Part shown: positions 16,468-24,788 of the stretch, piece after piece
How the letters are laid out: each line of letters opens with the position of its first letter
How positions within the stretch are numbered: position 1 is the stretch's first letter
Origin: Bin87 sp965208015
Lineage (GTDB): Bacteria; Chloroflexota; Dehalococcoidia; Lucifugimonadales; UBA3495
Direction of reading: 5' to 3'
Length of the DNA stretch: 64,000 nucleotides
Assembly: GCA_965208015.1 (NCBI GenBank)
Contig: OZ242308.1
Span: 868,001 to 932,000, forward strand
The notes under the pieces: model-generated
What the model was told of the DNA's origin: nothing
The model's input: the letters and a program-made list of their open reading frames with translations, nothing else
Database searches by the model: none
Program-made: the position numbers and the translations under genes

Positions 16468-17211
16468 TTACATGAACAGCCCGCCGTTCACTTCCAGTTC
16501 CGCGCCGGTGACGTAGTCGCCCTCGGGGGAGCAGAGGAACACTACCATCTGGGCTACCTCTTCCGCCTTGCCGAAACGACGCAGCGGTATCTGGCTGAGC
16601 AGGCGGTCCTGGATGTTTTCGGGTATGGACGACACCATTTCCGTCTCGATGAAGCCGGGGGCCACGGCGTTGACGGTGATGCCCTTGCTGGCCAGCTCCT
16701 TGGCCAGGGTCTTGGTCATGGCGGCGACGCCGGCCTTGGAAGCGGCGTAATTGGCCTGGCCGAAGTTGCCGATCTGCCCGATGACCGAGGTGATGTTCAC
16801 CACGCGGCCGTAGTTCTGCTCCACCATCTGGTCGATGCAGACCTTGGTGCAGTTGAAGACGCCGTCCAGGTTGATGGCCAGCACCTTGCGCCAGGTGGAA
16901 TGGTCCATGTTGACGAAGGTCTTGTCCGACGTGACGCCGGCGTTGTTGACCAGGATGTCGATGTGGCCGAACTCCCTGAGCACGGAGTGGGCCATGGCGT
17001 AGGTGTCGGGGAAGTCCCCGACGTCGGCGCGGGCCAGCATCCCCTTGCGCCCCAGCGCCTGGACCTCTTCGACAACGGCAGCCGCGGCCGCCTCGTTGGA
17101 AACGTAGTTGATGGCCACGTCGGCCCCTTCTTCCGCCAGGGCCAGGGCGATAGCGCGACCGATGCCACGGGAGGCGCCGGTGACGAGGGCAGTACGTCCT
17201 TCCAGTTTCAT
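16468..17211 (-). CDS. phaB: acetoacetyl-CoA reductase (PhaB/FabG-type SDR)
   Basis: NADPH-dependent short-chain dehydrogenase, 247 residues. Rossmann motif TGASRGIG (12-19), NNAG, catalytic S (ITSVIGQIGNFGQ), YxxxK in NYAASKAG, and a C-terminal VTGAELEVNGGLFM. FabG and PhaB are hard to separate; the GNFGQANY segment and the place at the end of a phaQ-phasin-phaC-phaE operon favour the PHA role, making (R)-3-hydroxybutyryl-CoA. 47 bases after phaE. Confidence 0.85.
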   Translation of the reverse strand: MKLEGRTALVTGASRGIGRAIALALAEEGADVAINYVSNEAAAAAVVEEVQALGRKGMLARADVGDFPDTYAMAHSVLREFGHIDILVNNAGVTSDKTFVNMDHSTWRKVLAINLDGVFNCTKVCIDQMVEQNYGRVVNITSVIGQIGNFGQANYAASKAGVAAMTKTLAKELASKGITVNAVAPGFIETEMVSSIPENIQDRLLSQIPLRRFGKAEEVAQMVVFLCSPEGDYVTGAELEVNGGLFM

Positions 17212-17258
17212 GTGTGCCTCCTGTTGCTGAGCTCCGGTGTCTCGTTCGGGCGTTGGGA

Positions 17259-17972
17259 TCAGGTCTGTTCTCCTCCCTCGTCGGCCGCAGGCGCGGCAGT
17301 TGCCCGGGCGGAGCGGGAGCGGGACGATTGGGTACGCCGGGACGCGCTCAGCTCGCTGCGCAGCTTGCGGATCTCGTCCTCCAGGTCGTCCAACTTCTCT
17401 TCCATGCCAATGATCCGGGCAAACATCCGGTCCATCTGACTGCGGGAGGGCAGGTTGTAAGTTCGCAGCATGGCGTTGATCTGCGGGTTGGATTGCTTGG
17501 CAATGCGCTCCTGCCAGGCCAGACCCTGCTCCATGTATTGGCCGAGCATCTTGGAGAATTCTTCTGAACCCATGGTCTCGGAGAAAGTGGCGGACATGGA
17601 CTCCAGGTAGCTAGACCACCGGCGCTGGGCCTCCTCCATGGACGGCGGTTGGGTTTCGCCGGATTGGTTGCTCATCCATTGCGACTGCCAGGTCTCGAAC
17701 ATCCGCTGCCACATCTGCATGAAGTCGGCCGGGTTGAAGGGCGGTGCGAAGGGAGCGGATCCCGGCGCCCCCGTACCCGGCGGGAACCCGAAGGGAAAGC
17801 CGCCAAAGGGAAACGCGCCGAACGGCGTCGCGCTCGGATTGGGAGGCGTGAACCCGCCGAAGCCGGCGGCGGCCTGCGACCAGGCCTCGGTGGATTTGCG
17901 GATCATGTCCTGCCACGCCTCGAAGAAGGCGGTGGCGCTGTTCTGGTTGGAACCGTTGTCGGCGGTGGTCAT
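17259..17972 (-). CDS. phaE: class III PHA synthase subunit PhaE
   Basis: Non-catalytic partner of PhaC in class III polyhydroxyalkanoate synthase. 237 residues: an N-terminal helix (FFEAWQDMIRKSTEAW), a Gly/Phe/Pro-rich linker with GAFPFGGFPFGFPPG, the PADFMQMWQRMFETWQ segment, NLPSRSQMDRMFARIIGMEEKLDDLEDEI as a C-terminal coiled coil (parts) and a basic tail. PhaE is poorly conserved in general, but length, coiled coil and adjacency to phaC support it. Confidence 0.85.
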   Translation of the reverse strand: MTTADNGSNQNSATAFFEAWQDMIRKSTEAWSQAAAGFGGFTPPNPSATPFGAFPFGGFPFGFPPGTGAPGSAPFAPPFNPADFMQMWQRMFETWQSQWMSNQSGETQPPSMEEAQRRWSSYLESMSATFSETMGSEEFSKMLGQYMEQGLAWQERIAKQSNPQINAMLRTYNLPSRSQMDRMFARIIGMEEKLDDLEDEIRKLRSELSASRRTQSSRSRSARATAAPAADEGGEQT

Positions 17973-18017
17973 CGGTGGGCGCTCCCGGGGTGCTGGTTAC
18001 GTCGAGGGTTGGTGCTT

Positions 18018-19094
18018 TCAGTTGGACCGGGCCGAAACCCACTCGTTGATCTTGGGCCAGAGGGTCTGATGGGCCTGCCGTCCGGAGAAGACGGAGATGT
18101 GCCCGCCGGGCAGTTCCACGAACTCCTTGTCCTCGCTGGAAACCACGTCCATCAGGCTGCGGGCCGCTGGGGCCGGAACGATGTAGTCCTGGCTGGCGGC
18201 CGCCACCAGCAGGGGCTGGCTGATGCGCGACAGGTTGACCGTTCGCCCATTGATGAGGAACTCTCCGCGGATCATCTGGTTCTGGCCGTACAGGTTCTTG
18301 GAGAGCTGGCGGAAGAAGCGGCCGGGCATGGCGACAAAGTCGTTGGCCCATCGGCTCATGGCCTTGTAGCTTTCGATGTAGCCGGGACGGGTGGCGTTGG
18401 ACCACAGCCCGGCCATGGCCTGGGCCTCCAGGGTGGGCCGCAGCATCTTGAACCCGGTGTTCATCAGGACCGACGGCAGGCTGCCGTAATGCTCGACGAT
18501 GAGGTCGGCGGGGAAGTACCGCTCGTCCAGCCAGGTGCGGAACATGCCGCCGTGCTCGAAGTCGATGGGCGCCACCACGGCGACGAAGTTGCGCACCGGG
18601 GCGTCCGGGTGCAGGGCGAGGTAGGCGGCGCTGAGGGTTCCGCCCAGGCAGATGCCGTTCAGCGTGATCTCGGTCGCGCCGGAGGCTTCCAACGCCCGTT
18701 CGATGGCGCGGGGGATGATCTTGTACACGCCTTCCTCGAAGCCGAGCTCGCGGTCCTCTTCGCCGACTACGCCCCAGTCCAGCAGGAACACGTCGTGTCC
18801 GTGGTTGACCAGGTACTCGATCATGCTGTTGCCGGGGAGCAGGTCCAGGACGTAGGTCCGGCTGATGCCCAGCCACGGCACGATGAGATAGGGTAGGCCC
18901 AGGGTCTCCCGCTCGCGGGAGCCGTAGCGGAGCAGACGGGTGTTGCCGCGCTTCCAGATGACCTCGTAGGGAGTCACCTCGGCGGGCGGGTCAGCCGGGT
19001 TGACGACAAAGGCGTCGAACATGGCCTGGAAGCGCTGCCACTGGAGTTGCGCTTCCTGCTGGAATTGGGATACGTATTCGGTCGAGTTGACCAC
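18018..19094 (-). CDS. phaC: class III poly(3-hydroxyalkanoate) synthase PhaC
   Basis: Polymerises hydroxyacyl-CoA at the PHA granule. I start at GTG 19094 with AGGAG eight bases upstream, giving 358 residues; the frame upstream overlaps the phasin gene and is noise. The lipase-like box GICLGG holds Cys149; Asp303 (SQDYIVP) and His332 (GGHIS) complete the triad. These match, within one residue, the C149-D302-H331 positions known for the Allochromatium enzyme. VPWLGISRTYVLDLLPG and LLDWG are further family marks. Confidence 0.95.
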   Translation of the reverse strand: MVNSTEYVSQFQQEAQLQWQRFQAMFDAFVVNPADPPAEVTPYEVIWKRGNTRLLRYGSRERETLGLPYLIVPWLGISRTYVLDLLPGNSMIEYLVNHGHDVFLLDWGVVGEEDRELGFEEGVYKIIPRAIERALEASGATEITLNGICLGGTLSAAYLALHPDAPVRNFVAVVAPIDFEHGGMFRTWLDERYFPADLIVEHYGSLPSVLMNTGFKMLRPTLEAQAMAGLWSNATRPGYIESYKAMSRWANDFVAMPGRFFRQLSKNLYGQNQMIRGEFLINGRTVNLSRISQPLLVAAASQDYIVPAPAARSLMDVVSSEDKEFVELPGGHISVFSGRQAHQTLWPKINEWVSARSN

Positions 19095-19132
19095 GTCTGT
19101 GTCTCCTGTCGGTTGCCGTTGGCAGACTGCGC

Positions 19133-19636
19133 TTAGAAGGGGGCGGTGGGAGCCGAACCCCGGCTCACGGCGAAGGACCAGTCCATGAAGGCCCGTCCGC
19201 AGTCCATGGCGCTCTCGACCATTTCCTGTCCGGCGGACGCGAGGTCGGTGTTGGCCTTGAGCATAGTGGTGGTCAGTTCGGCACGGCGCTTTTCCACGCC
19301 CTGGGCGTATTCGGCGCAGGCCCGGAGATACTCCTGGTCGCCGGCGACGATGGCATCGATCATTTCCTTGGCCTCGGGACTGATCCCGGCGCTGGGAGCG
19401 GCGGCGAAGGTCCGGCCAAGTTCCGCCATCTTCTCGCTGCGTTCCCGCGCGCGGCCGATGGACTGTTCCCAGATTTTGCCGGAAGCGGCCTGTTCGGCCT
19501 GGAAGGCCTCGGTCATCAGTTTGGTGGTGGCGGCGGATTGTTCCCAACCCACTCGCGCGGCGGCAAAGCCCTGGGACACCATCTGGTTGTAAGCCTTGAC
19601 CATCTCTTGCGCGCTTTCGGTTACGGTGGCTGCCAC
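19133..19636 (-). CDS. phasin-like granule protein
   Basis: 167 residues, helical, without signal peptide. GTG start with AGGAGG seven bases upstream. Ala/Glu/Met-rich amphipathic helices (AYNQMVSQGFAAARVGWEQ, IWEQSIGRARERSEKMAELG) resemble phasins that coat PHA granules. Identification leans on composition and on its place between phaQ and phaC, 38 bases before the synthase. Confidence 0.75.
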   Translation of the reverse strand: MAATVTESAQEMVKAYNQMVSQGFAAARVGWEQSAATTKLMTEAFQAEQAASGKIWEQSIGRARERSEKMAELGRTFAAAPSAGISPEAKEMIDAIVAGDQEYLRACAEYAQGVEKRRAELTTTMLKANTDLASAGQEMVESAMDCGRAFMDWSFAVSRGSAPTAPF

Positions 19637-19700
19637 TTTGTGATCCTCCTGAAGGTCCTGACCCGTAGCGTAGGGCCGATTGATTACGAATTGGTTTCGA

Positions 19701-20117
19701 TCAGGTTACGTTGTCGTTGCGTTCCGGTTCAGCTGCCGCGTCAGAATCGGCAGAGGGCGGAGCCATGCCGAAGGCCTGGGCGTACAGGTCGAAGAAGCCG
19801 GCGATCATGCGCTGGTAGCCGGACACCACTTCGGACCATCCCAGCAGCATCTGCTCGCCGGCCTCGGTGATGCTGTACACGCGCTTGGCCGGACCGCTGC
19901 CGTCGGTCTGCCACTCGGAGACGACGTGCCCTTCCTTTTCCAGGCGGCGCAGTTCACGGTAGAGCGTTGGGTGGTCGACCTCGGCAAAGCCCATGCTGTT
20001 GAGCTGCTGCATGATCAGGTAACCGTGCAGGCTCCATTGCTTGAGCACCAGCAAAACCCACGGGGTGAGAAAGTTCCTGGGCAGCCGGCGGCTGCCGATG
20101 GGATCAGGACCAACCAT
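19701..20117 (-). CDS. phaQ: PadR-family regulator of PHA genes (PhaQ-like)
   Basis: Winged-helix PadR protein, 138 residues from ATG 20117. N-terminal wHTH: FLTPWVLLVLKQWSLHGYLIMQQLNSMGF, then DHPTLYRELRRLEKEGHVVSEWQ and GPAKRVYSITEAGEQ. A PHB-responsive PadR repressor (PhaQ) is known from Bacillus PHA clusters, and this one heads a phasin-phaC-phaE-phaB operon. The -10 box sits so close that transcription should begin at the ATG itself (leaderless). A GTG five codons upstream lies inside the promoter and is unlikely. Confidence 0.88.
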   Translation of the reverse strand: MVGPDPIGSRRLPRNFLTPWVLLVLKQWSLHGYLIMQQLNSMGFAEVDHPTLYRELRRLEKEGHVVSEWQTDGSGPAKRVYSITEAGEQMLLGWSEVVSGYQRMIAGFFDLYAQAFGMAPPSADSDAAAEPERNDNVT

Positions 20118-20152
20118 ATGTGCATTATACACATAAGCGTAGACAGCGTAAA
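20115..20152 (-). promoter_or_regulatory. leaderless phaQ promoter overlapping a PadR-type palindrome
   Basis: Minus strand: TTTACG (20152-20147), 17-base spacer, TATAAT (20129-20124); the seventh base after the -10 box is the A of the phaQ ATG (20117). The palindrome ATGTG-N7-CACAT (20118-20134) covers the -10 box. PadR operators are typically ATGT...ACAT inverted repeats, so autorepression by PhaQ is likely. Confidence 0.75.
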
Positions 20153-20227
20153 CCCTACCTGCAATATCTCAATACCTTGGGTTGATGATTTAGCGCAACC
20201 GGATCGAGGTCGCGTACCGGATAGGGG

Positions 20228-21838
20228 TTACTGAGCGCGCGGCCCCCTGGTGATCGGCGCCTGCTCCACGGAGCCGTCGGGGTTGATCATCAGGCCCGTG
20301 TACGGGGCGGACTTCGCGTTGTAGATGGCGACGGCCTCCGCACCGCTGCCCGGATAGCCCAGCCGACGCAGCCAGCCGGGGATGACGTGCTCCGGCAGCA
20401 CGACTGTCTGGATGTGCTCCCGCACCTGGTCGGAGAACGGCGCGGCCTCCAGCCCTCTATCCTGCGCCGCTTCCAGGGCGATGAAGTTCTGGAAGGGGGC
20501 CAGGCGCAGGGCTTCCAGCTCCGCCTTCGCGCCTTCCTCGATAATGATCTGTTGCAGGTCTTCCGGTATCCCGTCCCAAACGTCCTTATTGATCACGTTG
20601 TTGGTGTAGCCGAAGCCGATCACCGGGCCGGCGATGTGGTCGGCGACCTCGTACAGGCTGCCGGTCACGCCCAGCAGCAGGGTGGTCACCGCCGCGTCCA
20701 CGGTGCCAATTTGCAGGGCGGTGTACATATCCCCGACGCTGAGCTCGACGGGCTCGCCGCCCATGCCCCGGATGAAGTCGGACATGGACGCCGAGTGGGT
20801 GCGGATCTGCTGACCTTCGAAATCGCCGACCGAGCGCAGGGGCCGGTTGCTGAAGAACCATTGATCGGAACCGGCGAACCAGTTGCGGTTGAGCACGGGG
20901 CTGCCGCCGGTGATGTCCAGGAGCATCCGGTCAATGTCAGGAGCCATGTCCGCCAGCGCCGAATAGGAGGTCTCCCAATCGGTGGCCGTGCCCCACAGGG
21001 ACTGCACCTCCAGGGACGGGTGGGCTCCGGCGACGTAGCCGGTGAAGATGTTGACCATGTCCAGGGACCCGTCGGCGACCTGGCTCAAGGTGTCGGGCCC
21101 AGCCAGCCCTAGTTCGACGAAGGACGTCACCGACAGCTCCACCTGTCCGTTGGTGCGTTCCCACAGATTAGGCGCCCAGTAGCTCTGGATCAGCACGCAG
21201 GTGGGCAGGTTGCGGTCAATGCAGACGTGCTGGATCTCGATGCTCTCGCCGGAAGAGGTGAGCTCGGTAGGGTTAGTGAGGTTGGCCTTGTCGATGAGAT
21301 CGCGGTAGTAGTCGCTTTCGTAGATGAAGATGTGGTCGGGAATACCGGCCGGCTGGAAGCCCAGGACCGCGGCCGCCGAGCCTTGCCGGTAGATGGCCTC
21401 CGGTACGCCGAACATCAGGCTCTGGTGAGGCGGCGGGCCGAGCAACTGGGTGGCGTCGCCGACGTAGATCGCGCCCGGTCCGTGGGCGTGCTCGTCGGCG
21501 TAGGCCAACAACTCGGGGCTCACGACGGACTGGGGAGTTGGCGCTGGTGTCTGCGCCGGCTGCGTGGGTGCGGGCTCGGTGGGGGCGACGGTTGGAGCGG
21601 CCACAGGGGACGGCGCAGTGGGTGCTGGCATGAGCTGCGACGTCGGCGCAGGCGTTGGGATGGCCGTGGCGGGCATCGCCGGCGCTGGCGAGGTCGTGGT
21701 TGCCTGAGGAGCGGCGACCGCGGTCGTCTCGGCGCGGGGTTCGGTTCCTGCCTCGTCCTGGCCGCACGCTAGCGCTGCGAGAATCGTCACGATTGCCAGC
21801 GCCGTCGCAAGCAAAATCATCATGCGCCTCTGCCTCAT
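20228..21838 (-). CDS. TRAP transporter solute-binding lipoprotein (DctP family)
   Basis: Extracytoplasmic binding protein. From ATG 21838 (AGGAGAG upstream) it has 536 residues: signal MRQRRMMILLATALAIVTIL with lipobox LAALACG, a 90-residue Ala/Pro/Thr linker, then a DctP domain. Marks: LSQVADGSLDMVNIFTGYVAG, GGSPVLNRNWF, WFFSNRPLRSVGDFEGQQIRT, GGEPVELSVGDMYTALQIGTVDAAVTTL (parts) and VINKDVWDGIPEDLQQII. TRAP DctQ/DctM membrane subunits are not adjacent, so the ligand and partner are unknown. Confidence 0.88.
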   Translation of the reverse strand: MRQRRMMILLATALAIVTILAALACGQDEAGTEPRAETTAVAAPQATTTSPAPAMPATAIPTPAPTSQLMPAPTAPSPVAAPTVAPTEPAPTQPAQTPAPTPQSVVSPELLAYADEHAHGPGAIYVGDATQLLGPPPHQSLMFGVPEAIYRQGSAAAVLGFQPAGIPDHIFIYESDYYRDLIDKANLTNPTELTSSGESIEIQHVCIDRNLPTCVLIQSYWAPNLWERTNGQVELSVTSFVELGLAGPDTLSQVADGSLDMVNIFTGYVAGAHPSLEVQSLWGTATDWETSYSALADMAPDIDRMLLDITGGSPVLNRNWFAGSDQWFFSNRPLRSVGDFEGQQIRTHSASMSDFIRGMGGEPVELSVGDMYTALQIGTVDAAVTTLLLGVTGSLYEVADHIAGPVIGFGYTNNVINKDVWDGIPEDLQQIIIEEGAKAELEALRLAPFQNFIALEAAQDRGLEAAPFSDQVREHIQTVVLPEHVIPGWLRRLGYPGSGAEAVAIYNAKSAPYTGLMINPDGSVEQAPITRGPRAQ

Positions 21839-21881
21839 CCCACTCTCCTCTTTTCCGTGCTTCCGTTTCCCGTGTCTCCGA

Positions 21882-21917
21882 ACGAACGGCACGGTATTCC
21901 AGTGTACGGCCGTTCGT
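21882..21917. promoter_or_regulatory. 9-bp inverted repeat upstream of the TRAP gene
   Basis: ACGAACGGC (21882-21890) and GCCGTTCGT (21909-21917) are exact inverted copies with 18 bases between, 44 bases upstream of the dctP start. Spacing suits an operator; the bound regulator is unknown. Confidence 0.4.
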
Positions 21918-21982
21918 CATTTTTGGTTGCGCCGCGGGATTACGAAATCCGATTGCCGGAGTGGCTGATCCATCGCCAAAGT

Positions 21983-22011
21983 TTGTAACGCGCTTCACAA
22001 TGGTCTATAAT
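21983..22011 (+). promoter_or_regulatory. promoter of tRNA-Ser
   Basis: TTGTAA (21983-21988), 17-base spacer, TATAAT (22006-22011). The predicted start is near 22018, about 15 bases before the tRNA 5' end. Confidence 0.7.
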
Positions 22012-22032
22012 GACACGTACCCAGAAGGGTAG

Positions 22033-22124
22033 GGAGGGATCGCATAGTGGTCTAGTGCGGGCGCCTGCTAAGCGCTTATCCTGGGAAACTGGGATCGTGG
22101 GTTCGAATCCCACTCCCTCCGCCA
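22033..22124 (+). tRNA. tRNA-Ser(GCT)
   Basis: Acceptor GGAGGGA pairs with TCCCTCC (22114-22120), discriminator G, and CCA is encoded. The anticodon stem-loop GGCGC-CTGCTAA-GCGCT gives anticodon GCT, reading AGC/AGU Ser codons. A long variable arm between the anticodon stem and the GTGGG-TTCGAAT-CCCAC T-arm is class II, as expected for Ser. Confidence 0.95.
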
Positions 22125-22167
22125 TCTTCATCCCGGACGCCCCCTTCTGCACGGGAACAAACTTCGA

Positions 22168-23466
22168 ATGCAGACCTACCACATCTGGACCATAGGCTGC
22201 CAGATGAACACCGCCGACTCCGAACGATTGGGGTCGGCGTTGGAGCAACTGGGCCTCACGCTGGTCGCGCGACCGGGCGACGCCGACGTGGTGGTGCTGA
22301 ACTCGTGCGTGGTTCGCCAGTCCGCCGAGGACAAGGTGACCGGCACTCTGAACCTGACCCAACCCCTCCGCAAGAAGCGGCCCGACGCGGTGCTGGCGCT
22401 CACCGGCTGCATGGTCGGCCCTCGCACCGAGGAGCTGCAAAAGCGCTTCCCCCACGTTGACCTTTTCCTGCGTCCCCAGGAGTTCGAGCCGCTGCTGGAG
22501 GTGGTGGGCGAGCGCCTCGGCCTGGACTGGGAGGGCTGCGTTGGAACCTTGGCGCCCCAGCGGCCCGACGTGGCGACCTACGTGCCCATCATCCACGGCT
22601 GCGACCTGATGTGCACCTTCTGCATCATCCCGTATCGCCGGGGTCGCCAGGCCAGCCGCTCGGTGGACGACGTGGCCCGCGAGGTTGAGTTGCTGGCCAC
22701 CCGCGGGGTCCGTGAGGTCACGGTGCTGGGGCAGACCGTCGACGCCTACGGACACGACCGCGACGAGGGCGACGACCTGGCCGACCTGTTCGCCAGGCTG
22801 AACGGTGTGGACGGACTGGATCGGATCAGGTTCCTGACATCTCACCCGTCCTACATGAGCAGCCGGATCATCCGGTCCGTGGCGGACCTGCCCAAGGTGT
22901 GCGAGCACATCAACCTGCCGGTGCAGTCCGGCGACGACGAAGTGCTGCAGCGCATGCGCCGGCCGTATACCACCGCCGAGTACCGCGACATCATCAGCGA
23001 GATCCGTGACACCATCCCCAACGTCACGGTCAGCACCGACATCATTGTCGGTTTCCCGGGCGAAACCGAGGAGCAGTACGAGAACACGCTGCGGCTGGTG
23101 GACGACCTGCGGTTCGACAAGGTCCACGGCGCCGCCTATTCCACGAGGCCCGGCACCATTGCGGCCCGCACTATGGAGGACGACGTCCCCCAAGAGGAAA
23201 AGCAGCGACGCCTGAAGGGCCTTGAAGCGCTGCAAGAGAGCATCCTCACCGACATCAATTCAGCGTATCTGCACGATACGGTCCATGTGCTGGCCGAGAA
23301 CCGCAAGCGAGGCAGCTGGACCGGACGCACCCGTGGAAACAAGCTCGTTTACTTCGATCTCCCCAAAACCGCCGAATGCGTCGCCGAGCCGGACCTGACC
23401 GGCAACCTGGTGGACGTTCGGATCACCCGCACCGGGCCATGGTCTTTGGCCGGCGTGCTGGCGTAG
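22168..23466 (+). CDS. miaB: tRNA-2-methylthio-N6-dimethylallyladenosine synthase
   Basis: Radical-SAM methylthiotransferase acting on A37 of tRNAs that read U-starting codons. 432 residues. N-terminal domain with Cys11 (TIGCQMN), Cys47 (NSCVVR) and the TGCMVG cysteine for the second 4Fe-4S cluster; radical-SAM CxxxCxxC in GCDLMCTFCIIPYRRGRQ; VQSGDDEVLQRMRRPYT; a C-terminal TRAM segment. The usual GQNVNSY is GQTVDAYG. It starts 44 bases after tRNA-Ser(GCT), which is itself not a MiaB substrate class. Confidence 0.93.
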   Translation: MQTYHIWTIGCQMNTADSERLGSALEQLGLTLVARPGDADVVVLNSCVVRQSAEDKVTGTLNLTQPLRKKRPDAVLALTGCMVGPRTEELQKRFPHVDLFLRPQEFEPLLEVVGERLGLDWEGCVGTLAPQRPDVATYVPIIHGCDLMCTFCIIPYRRGRQASRSVDDVAREVELLATRGVREVTVLGQTVDAYGHDRDEGDDLADLFARLNGVDGLDRIRFLTSHPSYMSSRIIRSVADLPKVCEHINLPVQSGDDEVLQRMRRPYTTAEYRDIISEIRDTIPNVTVSTDIIVGFPGETEEQYENTLRLVDDLRFDKVHGAAYSTRPGTIAARTMEDDVPQEEKQRRLKGLEALQESILTDINSAYLHDTVHVLAENRKRGSWTGRTRGNKLVYFDLPKTAECVAEPDLTGNLVDVRITRTGPWSLAGVLA

Positions 23467-23498
23467 TACCGCTTTTTTAGTTTAAGGAGGCGGCTTAT

Positions 23499-24707
23499 AT
23501 GGTTACGCAAACCAGGCAACCGACTATCCCCCTCACCGAAATCGAGCACGCCGCCTTCTGCAAGCCGGAAGACGAACTCCCCGCCAAGTCACTGGCGGAG
23601 GAGTTGGCGATCAACGTTCGCTGGCAGAAAATTCCCGGTGAGTACCTGGCCTGCTCCCCCGCCGAGCTGGACGAGCGCATCGGCGTGGCCCGCCGCGCCC
23701 TGGGCGACCGCGTGACCATCCTGGGCCACCACTACCAGCGCGAGGAGATCATCAAGTACGCGGACTTCCAGGGCGACTCTTTCCTGCTCAGCCAGGAGGC
23801 CGCCTCCCGCCCAGAGGCCGACTTCATCGTTTTCTGTGGCGTCCACTTCATGGCCGAGACTGCCTGCATCCTCGCCGGCAACCACCAGCAGGTGATCCTG
23901 CCCAACATTACGGCGGGCTGCTCCATGGCCGACATGGCGCCCATCCAGGACGTGGAGGACGGCTGGGAAGATTTGCAGGATGTGCTGGGCGACCACGGCG
24001 GCATCCTGCCCGTCACCTACATGAACTCGGTAGCCGCCATCAAAGCCCTGTGCGGGCGCAACGGCGGCGCGGTCTGCACCTCCTCCAACGCGACGGCCGT
24101 GCTGGAGTGGGCCTTCGGCGAGGCCGACCGGGTCTTGTTCCTGCCCGACCAGCACCTGGGCCGCAACACCGCGCTCAAGCTGGGCATTCCCCTGGACGAG
24201 ATGGTGGTCTGGAACCCCTTCAAGGCCATGGGCGGCAACACGCCGGAGCAACTGCGCAAGGCCAAAATGGTGCTGTGGCAGGGCCATTGCTCGGTTCACA
24301 CCCGCTTCACCACCAAGCAGATCGACTCGGCCCGCCAGCGCTACCCCGATGTGACCGTGCTGGTGCATCCCGAGTGCCCCATGGAGACCGTGCAGGCTGC
24401 CGACCTGAACGGTTCGACGGAGTTCATCCGCAAGACCATCAACGAGGCGCCGGCCGGTTCGGTGTGGGCGGTGGGTACCGAGATCAGCCTGGTGAACCGG
24501 CTGGCCATGCACAACCCCGACAAGACGGTGTTCTGCTTGGACCCGGTGAGCTGCCCCTGCTCCACCATGTACCGCATCCACCCGGCCTACTTGCTGTGGA
24601 CGCTGGAGAGCCTGGTGGCCGGCGAGGTGGTCAACCGCATCCTGGTGTCGGACCAGGAACAGCAGGAGTCGATCGTGGCGCTGGAACGGATGCTGGCGCT
24701 GCGGTAG
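23499..24707 (+). CDS. nadA: quinolinate synthase
   Basis: Condenses iminoaspartate with dihydroxyacetone phosphate in de novo NAD synthesis, using a 4Fe-4S cluster. 402 residues, the longer NadA form. Shows LGHHYQREEIIKYADFQGDS, IVFCGVHFMAETA, LPNITAGCSMADM, CTSSNATAVLEWA, LPDQHLGRNTA, WQGHCSVH, HPECPMET and DPVSCPCSTMYRI. Strong RBS (AAGGAGG). nadB and nadC are not nearby. Confidence 0.96.
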   Translation: MVTQTRQPTIPLTEIEHAAFCKPEDELPAKSLAEELAINVRWQKIPGEYLACSPAELDERIGVARRALGDRVTILGHHYQREEIIKYADFQGDSFLLSQEAASRPEADFIVFCGVHFMAETACILAGNHQQVILPNITAGCSMADMAPIQDVEDGWEDLQDVLGDHGGILPVTYMNSVAAIKALCGRNGGAVCTSSNATAVLEWAFGEADRVLFLPDQHLGRNTALKLGIPLDEMVVWNPFKAMGGNTPEQLRKAKMVLWQGHCSVHTRFTTKQIDSARQRYPDVTVLVHPECPMETVQAADLNGSTEFIRKTINEAPAGSVWAVGTEISLVNRLAMHNPDKTVFCLDPVSCPCSTMYRIHPAYLLWTLESLVAGEVVNRILVSDQEQQESIVALERMLALR

Positions 24708-24733
24708 CGGCGGGTCACACCTTGGCAAAAACC

Positions 24734-24762
24734 AGCGCTCCGGCGGCAATCGCCGGAGCGCT
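24734..24762. terminator. hairpin between nadA and convergent Uma2 gene
   Basis: Perfect 12-bp stem AGCGCTCCGGCG / CGCCGGAGCGCT with a GCAAT loop. Only a weak T-rich tail follows. It sits between convergent genes and could serve both. Confidence 0.6.
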
Positions 24763-24788
24763 TATGTTGGTGATTGATGGCAGGACTA

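Noticed and set aside
19095..19547. N-terminal extension of phaC
   Set aside because: This frame overlaps the phasin gene and reads as low-complexity shadow; GTG 19094 has an RBS and restores standard class III residue numbering.
21940..23235. 431-codon minus-strand ORF opposite miaB
   Set aside because: His/Val-rich shadow of a GC-rich gene; the plus-strand MiaB sequence is unambiguous.
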